A stretch of DNA of 64,000 nucleotides from Rubritalea profundi (GCF_002954445.1 NZ_MQWA01000001.1:833931-897930), one strand, 5' to 3'. Positions 8,185 through 18,034 are shown, counted from the first letter of the stretch. The notes: generated from the sequence alone by a model not told the origin. Numbers and translations: made by a program.

Positions 8185-11100
8185 TGATCCCGAGAACCTT
8201 ACTTACCGTCTTGTTTTGCACTCTCTCTGCCCACGCTCAGCGCGGGCTAACCGATATTCCTAATCCTGATCCGGTCGTACAGAAGCAAGGCTTCAATCTA
8301 CCGGAGGGCATGCAAATCGAACTTTTCGCGTCCGATCCCATGATCGCGAAACCCGTGCAAATGAATTTTGATACGCAAGGTCGTCTCTGGCTTGTTTCGA
8401 GCGGAATGTATCCCCACATCGTTCCCGGAGCTGAGGAGAATGATCGAGTTCTGGTGCTTGAGGATACCAATGGTGATGGCAAGGCTGACAAGCGCACTGT
8501 CTTTGCCGAAAATCTACACATCCCAACAGCCGTGTTGCCTGTCGATGGTGGAGCGTATGTTGCTAACTCAACCGAGATTCTCTTCTTGGAAGATACTGAT
8601 GGTGATGGCAAGGCTGATAAGCGGACCGTTGTACTCTCAGGTTTTGGAACCGAAGACACGCATCATCTTGTGCACACCCTGAAGCAGGGGCCAGATGGCA
8701 TGATCTATTTTATGCAATCGGTTTATATTCATAGTCATCTTGAAACTCCCTATGGCGTGCGTCGTCTGATGGGTGGTGGAATCTGGCATTTCAGACCAGA
8801 GACCCAACGCGCAGAAATCCTTTCCAAAGGTCTCTGGAATCCCTGGGGATTTGCCTTCGACGATTACGGTCAAACCTTTGCTACCGATGGGGCAGGAGGA
8901 CAAGGTATCAACTATATTTTCCCACGATCAGTTTTTCACCCTTCTCCCGGAGCCAAGCGCGTGATGAAAGGGCTTAACCCAGGCCAGCCAAAACTCTGTG
9001 GACTCGAAATCCTCTCAGGCTCCCATGTTCCCGATGCCTTGCGCGGTGTGATGATTTCACCAGACTTCCGCGGCCATCGGATCAACACCTACAAACTCAC
9101 ACCCGACGGCAGCACCTACACCTCGACTCGGATTGCAGATTTCCTGAGTTCATCCCATCGGGCCTTTCGACCTATTGATGTGAAAATGGGACCAGACGGA
9201 GCGGTTTACATTGCCGATTGGTATAACCCTATCATTCAGCACGGTGAAGTGGATTTCCGGGACAAAAGACGAGACCACACAAGGGGGAGAATCTGGCGCG
9301 TCACGTTCAAGGATCGCCCGCTGATTGAGAAGAAGAATTTTTCCAAGGCTACGATTGATCAGATTCTAAGCAGCCTGCTTTCAAAGGAACGCGTCCACCG
9401 TGATCTGGCGCGGACCGAACTCCGGAATCGCAAAAAATCTGAGACTTTTCCGAAACTGAAGTCATGGAGCGCTGGTCTGAAGGATGATTTTTCACTGCTA
9501 CAAGCCATGTGGGCGTATCAAGCGCTCAACTCGACCAACGTCGACATCGTAACGACTCTAGCTTCATCCAGCGACCCTCGTTACCGAGCTGCTGCGTTGC
9601 GCTTGATCTATCATCGCTACGATGAAGTGACGGGAGCGAAGGAAATTGTTAGGAAAGCCATTGACGACAAGAACGCTCAGGTGCGTCTCGGGGCCATCAG
9701 TTGTCTAGCGCAAATGCCCGATTCTCAATCGGTCCCGTTGGCTCTCCGTGCGCTGGATCACCCCGTGGACAAACCCATCGATTTTGCGCTCTGGTCGATT
9801 GTGCGCGAGCACGAAGCTCACTGGGTTCCGCAATTTGAATCGGGAAAAAACATCTTCGACGGCAACCTTCCTCATCTTCTCTTTGCGATGAAGTCACTCG
9901 GCAAACCGCTCTCATTGAAGATCATTTTCAAAGGACTTGATGACGACTCGCTCGACGCGCAACAAAAGGCTCAAGCCATTGAAGTGATCTCGCAGGTTGG
10001 CAATGCCAAGGATTTGGAACGCCTGCTCGATCTTGCTCCTAATAATCCGGCCGTACTGGATCATCTCATCACGGCTAAAAAAATCAGAAAGCTTCAGCCA
10101 GCTAAAGGGCTAGAGAAAATCCTCCCATTACTGGAGAGTGATCAGCCGGAAATTTTCAGTAAAGCGGCACAACTCGCTGGATTGTGGAAGCTTGCCCCTG
10201 CGCGCAAAAAACTCGTTGCAGCATTGATGGACTCACCCAAAAAACGTAAAGCGGCGGCGGAAGGCCTTAGGCTCTACGGGGGAGCTCAGGCGGTGACCTT
10301 GTTTGAAAAAATGATTCAGCAAAACACGGACGAGCCACTTCGCATTCTTGCCGTTAGGGAACTGGCGAGTCTTGCGCCCGACAAAGCCGCGGCTGCCGCT
10401 GTTGAACTACTGGCAAAGGATGATGGCTCAGATCGGCACAGCCTCTTGAGTCTCTTCTTGAAAAACCCTAAAGCTTCCACAGCCCTCGCTAACGCACTGA
10501 AAGGAAAAACGCTTTCACCCAAGATTGCCAGCCTTGGATTACAACGCGCAGGAACTTCAGGAAAGCCACCAAAAGACTTGATGGAAGCACTCAAGATTGC
10601 CGGAAAACTCAAGCCCATGACACAAAAGCTCTCGGCGAAGGATATGGCCACAATGGTGAAGCGCGTCAATACTGATGGCGACCCTCATCGTGGCGAGACC
10701 ATCTACCGTCGTGTAGCTATGCAGTGCACGGCATGTCACGCTATCGGAGGGATAGGCTCTCCCATTGGTCCCGACCTTGTCAGCATCGGCGCAAGTGCCC
10801 CTGTAGACTACCTCATCACCTCGCTACTTAACCCCAATGACAAGATCAAAGAAGGTTACCACACCACGTCGGTGATTGAGAAAAATGGCAATGCCCACAC
10901 TGGCGGGCTTGTGAGCGAAGGTCGAGAGGAAGTCGTTCTGCGTGACTTTGCTGGCAAAAGCATCCGCATCGCCAGAGCTGACATTAAGTCCCTCAAAATA
11001 AGCCCGGTTTCCATGATGCCTCCGGGACTCACCGCAAGCCTGCGGGAAGACGAATTTATCGACCTAGTCCGGTTCCTTTCCGAGCTCGGCAAAGAGGGTG

Positions 11101-11537
11101 ACTTCAAAACCGATGCCCGGCAGGTTATTCGTAAATGGAAGGTGCTTCAGTCTCACAAGAGAGTGGCTGACCAGATCGCTCACCGAGGAGCAGTTATCTT
11201 CGCCGAGCCATTCAAAGGCTACCTGTGGACTCCACTAGTCAGTCGCGTCAATGGGGGAATCCGTCCAGGTGATCTTCCGATAGTCAAAGGCAGGGGAAAT
11301 AGTCGTTGGGGGGTCGCTAGATTTGGTCTAGGCTCTAAAAAGAAGGGCAAAGTCATTCTAAAAATAAATAATACTCACCAGATGTATCTTTTTGACGGCA
11401 TCAAAGAAATCAAACTCCCTAAAGAAGGACCCGCAACAATCGTAGTTAATGCCGGGGGAGCGGATGACCGCTTCACCCTAGCTGTCAATTCAACCCAACG
11501 CCTAGCTCCTTTCCTTATCGAGACTCAAACAAAATAG
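8184..11537 (+). CDS. PVC-type membrane-bound dehydrogenase with HEAT repeats and cytochrome c domain
   Basis: Secreted protein of 1117 residues. After a signal peptide (about 1-18), residues 30-390 form the PVC N-terminal dehydrogenase-like propeller (NLPEGMQIELFASDP, two DTNGDGKADKRT-type calcium-like loops, NPWGFAFDDYGQTFATD, GAVYIADWYNP). Residues about 395-800 are HEAT-like helical repeats. A single heme c site CTACH lies at about 847-851, inside the PVC heme-binding domain with GPDLVSIGA and GLVSEGREEVVLRD. The last about 120 residues form an extra beta domain. Such proteins are thought to oxidise sugars or sugar derivatives in the periplasm and pass electrons to cytochromes; the substrate is unknown. 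It is translationally coupled to the SGNH gene and lies 12 bp before the FG-GAP gene. Confidence 0.88.
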   Translation: MIPRTLLTVLFCTLSAHAQRGLTDIPNPDPVVQKQGFNLPEGMQIELFASDPMIAKPVQMNFDTQGRLWLVSSGMYPHIVPGAEENDRVLVLEDTNGDGKADKRTVFAENLHIPTAVLPVDGGAYVANSTEILFLEDTDGDGKADKRTVVLSGFGTEDTHHLVHTLKQGPDGMIYFMQSVYIHSHLETPYGVRRLMGGGIWHFRPETQRAEILSKGLWNPWGFAFDDYGQTFATDGAGGQGINYIFPRSVFHPSPGAKRVMKGLNPGQPKLCGLEILSGSHVPDALRGVMISPDFRGHRINTYKLTPDGSTYTSTRIADFLSSSHRAFRPIDVKMGPDGAVYIADWYNPIIQHGEVDFRDKRRDHTRGRIWRVTFKDRPLIEKKNFSKATIDQILSSLLSKERVHRDLARTELRNRKKSETFPKLKSWSAGLKDDFSLLQAMWAYQALNSTNVDIVTTLASSSDPRYRAAALRLIYHRYDEVTGAKEIVRKAIDDKNAQVRLGAISCLAQMPDSQSVPLALRALDHPVDKPIDFALWSIVREHEAHWVPQFESGKNIFDGNLPHLLFAMKSLGKPLSLKIIFKGLDDDSLDAQQKAQAIEVISQVGNAKDLERLLDLAPNNPAVLDHLITAKKIRKLQPAKGLEKILPLLESDQPEIFSKAAQLAGLWKLAPARKKLVAALMDSPKKRKAAAEGLRLYGGAQAVTLFEKMIQQNTDEPLRILAVRELASLAPDKAAAAAVELLAKDDGSDRHSLLSLFLKNPKASTALANALKGKTLSPKIASLGLQRAGTSGKPPKDLMEALKIAGKLKPMTQKLSAKDMATMVKRVNTDGDPHRGETIYRRVAMQCTACHAIGGIGSPIGPDLVSIGASAPVDYLITSLLNPNDKIKEGYHTTSVIEKNGNAHTGGLVSEGREEVVLRDFAGKSIRIARADIKSLKISPVSMMPPGLTASLREDEFIDLVRFLSELGKEGDFKTDARQVIRKWKVLQSHKRVADQIAHRGAVIFAEPFKGYLWTPLVSRVNGGIRPGDLPIVKGRGNSRWGVARFGLGSKKKGKVILKINNTHQMYLFDGIKEIKLPKEGPATIVVNAGGADDRFTLAVNSTQRLAPFLIETQTK

Positions 11538-11549
11538 AATTCCATAAAA

Positions 11550-12761
11550 ATGAAAACCATCTATCTCATCATCCCCCTCGGTCTAGTTGCCATGCTCATG
11601 GCAGCCATCGATTCTCATTCCGATTCTACCAACCACCAGAAAATAGTCCTCGCCCCGGGGATTTACACCGAGGGAGCATCCTTCGGAGATGTCAATGGCG
11701 ATGGCCAGATCGATCTTGTTGCCGGCCCACTATGGTGGCAAGGACCGGATTTCCAGAAAAAACATCGCTACCGCGCTGGCGAAGCCGTTTCTCCAAAAGG
11801 CTACGCCCACAACTCTTTTCAAAGCTGGATAATGGATATGAACGGAGACGGCAGAGCCGACATCTTCCAAGTGGCACACGATGGAAAATTCCATCTTGAT
11901 CTCTACCTGCAACCCGAAAATCCCTCAGAAGACTGGCCTCGCCACCGCGTAGCAGCAAAGGTCGGTAATGAATCACCCGAGATGGGCGACCTGACAGGAG
12001 ACGGCAAGCCGGAATTCATCGCAATGCAGGAAGGGCGGTTTGGCTTCTTCACCCCAGACTGGGAAAACGCAGAGAAACCTTGGGTATTTCACCCCATCTC
12101 ACCTAAGCGCACAGGGTCACCTTACTACCACGGTCTAGGTTTTGGTGATCTCAATGGCGATGGAAAAATTGATATTCTGGAAAAGGAAGGTTGGTATGAA
12201 GCGCCAGCTGATCCGCTTAAGCCCGGCGATTGGAAATTTCACCCTTATAGCTTATCCTCAAAAAAAGGTGGCGCTCAAATGTTAGTCTATGACATCGATG
12301 GCGATGGTGATCAGGATATCGTGACCAGCCTCAGTGCCCACGCATGGGGTCTTGCATGGTTCGAGAACGAAAAGCGAGATGGCCAGATTCATTTTAAGAA
12401 GCACGTGCTCATTCCTGAGGACAAGTCTCCCGGCGTCGGAGGAGTCAGTTTCACACAGTCACATGCGCTGGTAACAGGTGATTTCAACGGCGACGGCCTA
12501 ACTGACTTCGCTACAGGAAAGCGTTACTGGGCCCACGACGGTCGAGACCCGGACGCCAAAGGAGCCGCAGTGCTCTATTGGTATGAGCTTGTTAGAGACG
12601 ATAAGGGGGCGCGTTTCATCCCCCATCTCCTCGACTCAGATTCCGGGGCAGGAACCCAGTTGGTGGCAGCAGATGTCAACGGCGATGGTAAAAGCGACCT
12701 CGGCGTCGGAAATAAAAAAGGAGTCTTTCTGTTCGTGAGCCGTAAAGGAAGCGGCGAGTAG
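11550..12761 (+). CDS. FG-GAP/VCBS repeat secreted protein
   Basis: Protein of 403 residues with a signal peptide (about 1-20) and repeated calcium-binding loops of FG-GAP/VCBS type: GDVNGDGQIDLV, MDMNGDGRADIF, GDLTGDGKPEF, GDLNGDGKIDIL, YDIDGDGDQDIV, GDFNGDGLTDFA and DVNGDGKSDLGV. Seven such loops imply an integrin-like seven-bladed beta-propeller. It probably binds polysaccharide or partner proteins outside the cytoplasm. It is the third gene of the SGNH/dehydrogenase/FG-GAP operon (12 bp gap). Confidence 0.87.
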   Translation: MKTIYLIIPLGLVAMLMAAIDSHSDSTNHQKIVLAPGIYTEGASFGDVNGDGQIDLVAGPLWWQGPDFQKKHRYRAGEAVSPKGYAHNSFQSWIMDMNGDGRADIFQVAHDGKFHLDLYLQPENPSEDWPRHRVAAKVGNESPEMGDLTGDGKPEFIAMQEGRFGFFTPDWENAEKPWVFHPISPKRTGSPYYHGLGFGDLNGDGKIDILEKEGWYEAPADPLKPGDWKFHPYSLSSKKGGAQMLVYDIDGDGDQDIVTSLSAHAWGLAWFENEKRDGQIHFKKHVLIPEDKSPGVGGVSFTQSHALVTGDFNGDGLTDFATGKRYWAHDGRDPDAKGAAVLYWYELVRDDKGARFIPHLLDSDSGAGTQLVAADVNGDGKSDLGVGNKKGVFLFVSRKGSGE

Positions 12762-12907
12762 CGATAGATTCTCATGCCAGCCCCCTTTCCTTCTCCAGAA
12801 ACCTGGCTCCACTCCAAGCTGAAATTTCTTAGGAAATGCTTCCGGCCATTCGGATTTTACAGTCTATTTACATACTCTTTCACAATCCCACGCCACTATT
12901 GCATCCT

Positions 12908-13345
12908 ATGAAAACACCAACGTCTGCAAATCAGAACCCGCTCATTTTCGGGATCAAAGGAATCCTCATCACCACCCTACTGATCACCATCAGCCTCGGA
13001 ACCGCATCCGCCGAAAAGAAATCTCGTAACTTTTTTGCTCCAAAAGGGATTATCGTAACTGCCCCCACGGTTCAGAAAGACGGAACCCATAGAATCCCGA
13101 TCAAGTTCAAGACGGCGATTATCCACTCAGCGCAATGGATGTCCAAAGTCCACAGTTCGGTTGTCGGAAAGGAGATCCACATCACTGCCGATTTTAGGCT
13201 GGCCGGAGGATCTAGTCTTGTCGGACGAAAAAAAACCTACCCGGGCTACATCGAACCCAAAGGGGTTGCAGCAGGAACCTATGAACTCAAATACCTCGAT
13301 CCAAACGGCAACCTGCATGACATCGGGCCGGTGACCCTTCCGTGA
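12908..13345 (+). CDS. Hypothetical small secreted protein
   Basis: About 145 residues when started at ATG 12908, which precedes a hydrophobic segment (GILITTLLITISLGTASA) consistent with a signal peptide. The mature part appears all-beta, containing RNFFAPKGIIVTAP, HRIPIKFKTAIIHSAQWMSK and GTYELKYLDPNGNLHDIG, with the look of a single immunoglobulin-like domain. I do not recognise the family. It follows the FG-GAP gene by about 150 bp. Confidence 0.6.
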   Translation: MKTPTSANQNPLIFGIKGILITTLLITISLGTASAEKKSRNFFAPKGIIVTAPTVQKDGTHRIPIKFKTAIIHSAQWMSKVHSSVVGKEIHITADFRLAGGSSLVGRKKTYPGYIEPKGVAAGTYELKYLDPNGNLHDIGPVTLP

Positions 13346-13420
13346 TTCACTCCCCCATCTTTTTACCGGTGAGCAGACAAGCCGCTATCTTCCCCCATGC
13401 CAGCCCTCCGAACACCTTAG

Positions 13421-13445
13421 CCAAAAGGTAAATTTCTAGCAGTTC
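13421..13445 (+). promoter_or_regulatory. Conserved CTAGCAGT element, copy 2
   Basis: CCAAAAGGTAAATTTCTAGC followed by AGTTC, located about 40 bp before the DUF4159 gene and pointing toward it. The sequence just upstream, CCTCCGAACA-x-CTTA, recurs in front of copy 4 (20769-20782), so the conserved block is longer than the core. Confidence 0.55.
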
Positions 13446-13481
13446 AACCAGCTCAACGAGCGCGATCCAGAAGAAGAGCAA

Positions 13482-14350
13482 ATGAGAAAAAATCAAAACA
13501 TGTTCTCCCGCTCCATCCATCTGACCTTGGTGATCCTAGTGGGTTCCTTTTCCTCACTCAACGCTGAGGACCCGCAGATCACGGAAGAGATCGATGAATA
13601 TATGGAGCTGATGACACAGTTAACCTACAAGACCACCACCAAGCCGGAGCGCGGAAGAGTGTCAGAGTGCAAAGCTGTGAGCCCAATGCGTGGTTTTCCC
13701 AAGGCTATGGCGAATGTAAAGGTTCGCTTCATCCGCCTCAATCACGGTGGAAATGGATGGGACGATGGCATGGGCAAAAGCGGAGCCGACACCAATTTTC
13801 TGCAAGCCTTCGGTAAAGCGACCGGATTCAAGGTCGCCGAGAAAGGCGAAAGCCACGCGGTCGGGCTTCTGAAAAAATATCCGGATGACGGCTTCCCTCC
13901 TTTCGTTTACCTGACTGGAAACGGAAGCATGGGACGGGTCAGCACCGCAGGTACAAAAGTCCTCCGTGAATACTGCCTCAAAGGCGGAATGCTCATCGCC
14001 GATGCCGGTAGGCGAAATTCCACCAATCGTTCTTCCACTTCATGCGGCAGGTCTTTCCGGACAAAGCCCTCGTAGATATCGCCGACGACGACATGATCTA
14101 CCAACTGCCTAACGGATTCCCTGATGGGCCTCCCGCCTTCTGGCACCACGGTGCAGGCGCCCTCTGGGAATTAAGCACGACGGGCGCTGGTGCGTATTCT
14201 ATCACCCAGGTGACATGAACGATGCCTGGAAATCGAAGGGGTCCATAGACGTGACGCCGAAAAATGCGCGACGCCGCAATAAATCTCGGGATCAACCTCG
14301 TTTACTACTCCTTCAACCAGTGGGACAAGGCGACCCAGAAGAAAAAATGA
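13482..14350 (+). pseudogene. DUF4159-type protein, broken by at least three frameshifts
   Basis: The first frame (13482-14075, or from ATG 13500) gives a signal peptide and a domain reaching YCLKGGMLIADAG. The coding sense then continues in other frames: FHQSFFHFMRQVFPDKALVD to FWHHGAGAL (from about 14012), GIKHDGRWCVFYHPGDMNDA (from about 14163), and MRDAAINLGINLVYYSFNQW to the TGA at 14350 (from about 14264). Read together these match the C-terminal DUF4159 layout (glycine-rich strand, catalytic-looking Asp, GRW, D-x-x-x-x-W, LG-N-YY). The third break lies at an A5 run. Either the gene is dead or the sequence has indel errors. DUF4159 proteins are secreted and of unknown function. Confidence 0.75.
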
Positions 14351-14359
14351 CGGTGGGAG

Positions 14360-14608
14360 ATGGTTAGCCAGAAACCTGGCCCACCATGGGCCAGAGCCCA
14401 ACCCAAACTCAACATCATGGCCAGCTTCACCGATGATGGTCAGTGCATCCACCTAGCACCGATCGGAACCGTCCGCCTCGGCCCGCAATCCACCTTGGAA
14501 TACTGCAACTGGATGGTGCTCGGCAACAAAGCTGAAATCGTACCACGACTCAATGCATTGTTAGCAAAACACAAAGACGAGAAGTTCAAGCTCACCGATA
14601 CTAAGTGA
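14360..14608 (+). CDS. Short fragment of unknown secreted-type protein
   Basis: An 82-codon frame with plausible protein character in its second half (MASFTDDGQCIHLAPIGTVR, then GPQSTLEYCNWMVLGNK) but no ribosome-binding site or signal peptide. It starts 10 bp after the broken DUF4159 gene. It is probably the C-terminal end of a larger gene damaged by the same kind of indels, or a remnant. I do not recognise the family. Confidence 0.35.
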   Translation: MVSQKPGPPWARAQPKLNIMASFTDDGQCIHLAPIGTVRLGPQSTLEYCNWMVLGNKAEIVPRLNALLAKHKDEKFKLTDTK

Positions 14609-14649
14609 GCTTTGGTCTCATCTCTGCGCCTGTGCCAGCGCATGAGATT

Positions 14650-15708
14650 CTATTTGAATTCGAGCTCTGAGAACTTCAGCGGATGCTGGAGAACTTTTTC
14701 GCCTGCATTGTTGATGATGCTGAGCGCGATCGACTTGTCGTCCCAATCGATTTCGATGAGCCCGGAGTTTTGTACGGGAAATGATTTGCCGACTCGGAAT
14801 GAGTTTTTAGCGTTGGCCCATCCCTTGCTTGCATGGGTCATTCCGCTACTGGTAAGATCGTAAAACGGGTAACCTAGGGCATCCGTCTTCGATAGCTCCG
14901 CGAAGTGCACGTCGCCAGAGATCGCAAAGGTGTGCACCGCCTTGTGCTTCTTGAGTAATTCGAAGAGGCGCTTTCTTTCGTGCGGGACATTGCCCCAGTT
15001 CTCCATGCCCTTTTCGTGAGCGAGCACCTGGATGCTGCTGCCGATGATGCGGATGTCAGCAGCGACTTGGAGTTGTTCGTCGAGCCACCTCCATTGTGCC
15101 TCGCCCAGAAGAGTCTTGGAGGTGTCGTCGGTGGGCTTGTACCAACCGACGGTTCCTTTCGCTTTCGGTCCTTTTGTGCGTGGTAGTTCGTCGCGGAAAT
15201 AACGGGTGTCGAGCATCAATATCTGGCAGGTTTTGCCAGGGGTACCGAAGGTGTATGAGGCGTAGACTCCAGCGCGTTTGCGTCGCGGTGAGTCGGCTGG
15301 GTCTTTGAAAAAATCGAGGAAGATCTGTTGTGACTCTTCACGCATCTTGTAGGATTTGCCGCCGTCGTTGATGCCGTAGTCGTGGTCGTCCCATGTCGCG
15401 ATCACAGGAGTGTTTTTACAAAGTTTTTGGTAGCCTTCGCTGTCTCCGAGTTTTTGCCATTTTTTCGAAAGGAGCTCCATGTCCGCGGTGTCGCCGTAGA
15501 TGTTGTCGCCGAGGAAGAGAAACGCATCGGGTTTGTGTTTAAGAATTGCCTCATACATCGGAGAGTTCCCTTTCTTCGGTTCATTGCACGAACCAAACGC
15601 TATTTTTTTGATAATCTTGGCTTGGTGGAAATCGCTTTTCACCTGCGATTGTGCGGCAGCGCATAATCCGGTCGAGATCGTTGCTATTGAAAATAATTTT
15701 TTCATCAT
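14650..15708 (-). CDS. phoD: PhoD-like alkaline phosphatase/phosphodiesterase
   Basis: Exported metallophosphatase of 352 residues with a signal peptide (about 1-21). PhoD-family metal motifs are in order: FGSCNEP, LFLGDNIYGD, ATWDDHDYGINDGG, LMLDTRYFRDELP and AISGDVHFAELS. These residues bind iron and calcium in characterised PhoD enzymes, which release phosphate from phosphomono- or diesters. The chain is shorter than Bacillus PhoD and lacks its N-terminal domain, as in many PVC homologues. A terminal hairpin-like sequence (TCTCAT ... ATGAGA, 14617-14647) lies between it and the preceding convergent frame. The DUF6288 gene lies 21 bp upstream, likely the same operon. Confidence 0.87.
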   Translation of the reverse strand: MMKKLFSIATISTGLCAAAQSQVKSDFHQAKIIKKIAFGSCNEPKKGNSPMYEAILKHKPDAFLFLGDNIYGDTADMELLSKKWQKLGDSEGYQKLCKNTPVIATWDDHDYGINDGGKSYKMREESQQIFLDFFKDPADSPRRKRAGVYASYTFGTPGKTCQILMLDTRYFRDELPRTKGPKAKGTVGWYKPTDDTSKTLLGEAQWRWLDEQLQVAADIRIIGSSIQVLAHEKGMENWGNVPHERKRLFELLKKHKAVHTFAISGDVHFAELSKTDALGYPFYDLTSSGMTHASKGWANAKNSFRVGKSFPVQNSGLIEIDWDDKSIALSIINNAGEKVLQHPLKFSELEFK

Positions 15709-15729
15709 GATGGTTGCTTTTGGTAATGG

Positions 15730-16536
15730 TTAGAGCGCTGACTTGATGCTTCGGAGCTTCGGCCGTTCAGTGGATTCCTTGATCTCTTTAATGGCATCTC
15801 TTACGGTCTTGGACTTGAATTCTCCGAGTCTTTTGGGGAAGCTCTTTTCTTTGTTATCGAAGTAGTCAATTGCATCCTCAAGCATCGGTATGGCGCGCTG
15901 TCCGTGAGCTCCGTAGCTCTTCATAAGCTCCATGACTACGGTAATACGTTTCTCACTCGCATGTTGTTTCATGTTTTTTGCATAAGCTGCAGTCAGCTCA
16001 ATACCCTCGCTAATGCCGTGCTTGGCAAAAAGCTTCAGACCTGCTGTCTGGATTTGGTCGGCAAACATAATTCCACTTGGTGCGGGTTCTACGATGGCGC
16101 GGTAGGTGCCGAGAACAGGAAGTTTCACCACTAGTTGCTTCTGCTTTCCTTGGCGCCAACAGATTAGAGAGAGGTTTCCTTTGCCGGCATCCGACTCGGC
16201 GATTGTGAGTGCCTTGCCGAATTCGGTTCCTGGATCATAGGAGAAAAGTTTGCCGAAGACTCCAAGTATTACGTCACCCACTTTTAGTACGTTGGCGGCA
16301 GGTGAGCGTGCATCTACTTTGGTGATATAGATTTGCCGAGCCTCGGAAGTTACCATTTGATTGCTGAAGATCCATCCGCGAGCTCCAGTTGCGCCGAGAT
16401 TCCAGTCATGGGTCGCGCCCTCGGGGATAGCATCGCCTTTGAGGAAGTCAGGTATTTTCATCTTACCAGACGGTGCAGCAATAAGGTGGGCTGTAGTCAG
16501 CACTAAAATTCCTAGGACTTTGATGAGTTTTTTCAT
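15730..16536 (-). CDS. DUF6288-like PDZ-domain secreted protein
   Basis: Protein of 268 residues with a signal peptide (about 1-21). Residues about 40-145 match the N-terminal part of DUF6288 proteins: HDWNLGATGARGWIF, ITKVDARSPAANVLKVGDVI (a PDZ peptide-binding core) and FSYDPGTEFGKALTIAE. The rest is helical and charged. Full DUF6288 proteins are usually much longer, so this is a short version. It lies 21 bp upstream of the PhoD gene on the same strand. A CTAGCAGT element about 105 bp upstream points toward it. Confidence 0.75.
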   Translation of the reverse strand: MKKLIKVLGILVLTTAHLIAAPSGKMKIPDFLKGDAIPEGATHDWNLGATGARGWIFSNQMVTSEARQIYITKVDARSPAANVLKVGDVILGVFGKLFSYDPGTEFGKALTIAESDAGKGNLSLICWRQGKQKQLVVKLPVLGTYRAIVEPAPSGIMFADQIQTAGLKLFAKHGISEGIELTAAYAKNMKQHASEKRITVVMELMKSYGAHGQRAIPMLEDAIDYFDNKEKSFPKRLGEFKSKTVRDAIKEIKESTERPKLRSIKSAL

Positions 16537-16640
16537 ATAGATAGAAGAGAGATCTAGTGAAGCGGTAGTACACCACTTTTATTTTTAATAAGAAAAAATG
16601 CAGCGAGGTCTTTTATATTGCCAGTAAAATCGTAACTTTA

Positions 16641-16666
16641 TTGACTGCTAGAAATTGACTTTTGAG
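16641..16666 (-). promoter_or_regulatory. Conserved CTAGCAGT element, copy 3
   Basis: On the minus strand this reads CTCAAAAGTC followed by AATTTCTAGCAGTCAA, directed toward the DUF6288-PhoD gene pair about 105 bp away. It lies in a 295-bp gap that otherwise shows no gene. Confidence 0.55.
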
Positions 16667-16831
16667 GTAAGATACTCAGAAGGGTTGGCATGGGGGGAGA
16701 TCGATAACATCACGCAATGTTACCATTAATTTGACGCGACACCTCCTTTCTCATCAACTAACGGGGAAGCTAGGAGAATTGAATTTTATCTACTATGCAC
16801 TCGGTGTGATTTCTGTAACGTTCGCGAGACC

Positions 16832-18034
16832 GTGGCTGACGCATTCTCTACTCTCTTCTCTTTTCAAGGGATATTTTTCATCCTACTAGGAACAGCTCTC
16901 GGCATCTTTGTGGGTGCTATTCCCGGGCTCACAGGGGTCATGCTTATTGCCCTAGTTTTACCGCTCACTTATACGATGGACTCGCACCTGGCGCTGACGC
17001 TGCTGATTGCTATCTATGTAGGGGCTATCTCGGGAGGAATGGTCACCTCTACTTTACTGCGTATGCCGGGAACACCGGCATCCATCGTGACGACGTTCGA
17101 TGGCTATCCGATGGCGAAAAAAGGACAACCTGAACGCGCTTTAGGACTTGGTGTGATGGCGTCCTTTGTGGGCGGCCTTATCTCGTGGGGGTTTCTGATA
17201 TTACTGGCCAAACCCATTGCAAAACTATCGCTTAATTTTGGCCCCTGGGAATACTTCACTCTAGTACTTATGGCGCTTGTTCTTATCGCTACCATCGGTG
17301 GTAAGTCACTGAGTAAGTCCTTGTTTGCGGGTTTTCTAGGCATCCTGCTCTCGATGCCCGGCATGGCAGCTGCGACCGGTCAGACGAGGCTGACTTTCAA
17401 TCTCCCTGAGTTAAACGACGGCTTCAAACTCCTGCCAGTCCTGATTGGCCTGTTTGCTGTAAATCAGATCTTTCGAGAAATAATCAACAGCCGCAAAACC
17501 AGCAAAGCTCCCGCTATTCATACTACAGGGGCAAAAATTAGACTCAAAGACTTTGCCCAGCACGGAGTCAATATGGTTCGCTCGTCAATCATCGGCACCT
17601 GGATTGGGCTGTTGCCTGGCATCGGGGCAAACATTGGATCGGTCACTGCATACTCGGTGGCTAAATCGACCTCGAAGGAGCCCGAGAAATTTGGCACCGG
17701 TCACGAAGATGGAGTTGTAGCCGCTGAGTCCGCTAACAACGCGACCATTGGCGGCGCTCTGATCCCGCTGGTGGCGATGGGAATTCCCGGCTCGGTGGTG
17801 GAAGCCGTTCTGCTAGGTGCGCTGATTGTGCACGGACTTCAGCCCGGACCACGCCTTTTCACTGAATCACCGTCGATGGTTTATACCATCATGGGAGCCA
17901 CCATCATGGCGAACTTTGCAATGGCCGCCATCATGTTGGTTTCGATGCGTTTTCTCGCCAAGCTGGCCAAAATACCACTCCCCTATCTGATGCCGCTGAT
18001 TCTAGCGTTCTGCATCATCGGCTCATTTGCCTGA
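16832..18034 (+). CDS. tctA: Tripartite tricarboxylate transporter TctA, main part
   Basis: Large membrane subunit of a TTT-type secondary transporter, which imports carboxylates captured by a periplasmic binding protein. Conserved features are GTALGIFVGAIPGLTGVM near the N-terminus, YVGAISGGMVTSTLLRMPGT (the TctA signature around residue 75), and PGIGANIGSVTAYSVAKSTS and ALIPLVAMGIPGS in the second half. The start is a GTG. The frame ends GSFA-stop, but the family continues with LNNxVFDxWVML, which is encoded in the -1 frame immediately after (18031-18300). One missing C in GCCTG at 18029-18033 explains this. The transporter genes and the idonate dehydrogenase form one cluster. Confidence 0.88.
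   Translation: MADAFSTLFSFQGIFFILLGTALGIFVGAIPGLTGVMLIALVLPLTYTMDSHLALTLLIAIYVGAISGGMVTSTLLRMPGTPASIVTTFDGYPMAKKGQPERALGLGVMASFVGGLISWGFLILLAKPIAKLSLNFGPWEYFTLVLMALVLIATIGGKSLSKSLFAGFLGILLSMPGMAAATGQTRLTFNLPELNDGFKLLPVLIGLFAVNQIFREIINSRKTSKAPAIHTTGAKIRLKDFAQHGVNMVRSSIIGTWIGLLPGIGANIGSVTAYSVAKSTSKEPEKFGTGHEDGVVAAESANNATIGGALIPLVAMGIPGSVVEAVLLGALIVHGLQPGPRLFTESPSMVYTIMGATIMANFAMAAIMLVSMRFLAKLAKIPLPYLMPLILAFCIIGSFA

Noticed and set aside
18029-18034. UGA in TctA as a selenocysteine codon
   Set aside because: The downstream sense is in the -1 frame, not the same frame, so the UGA is a product of a base loss.
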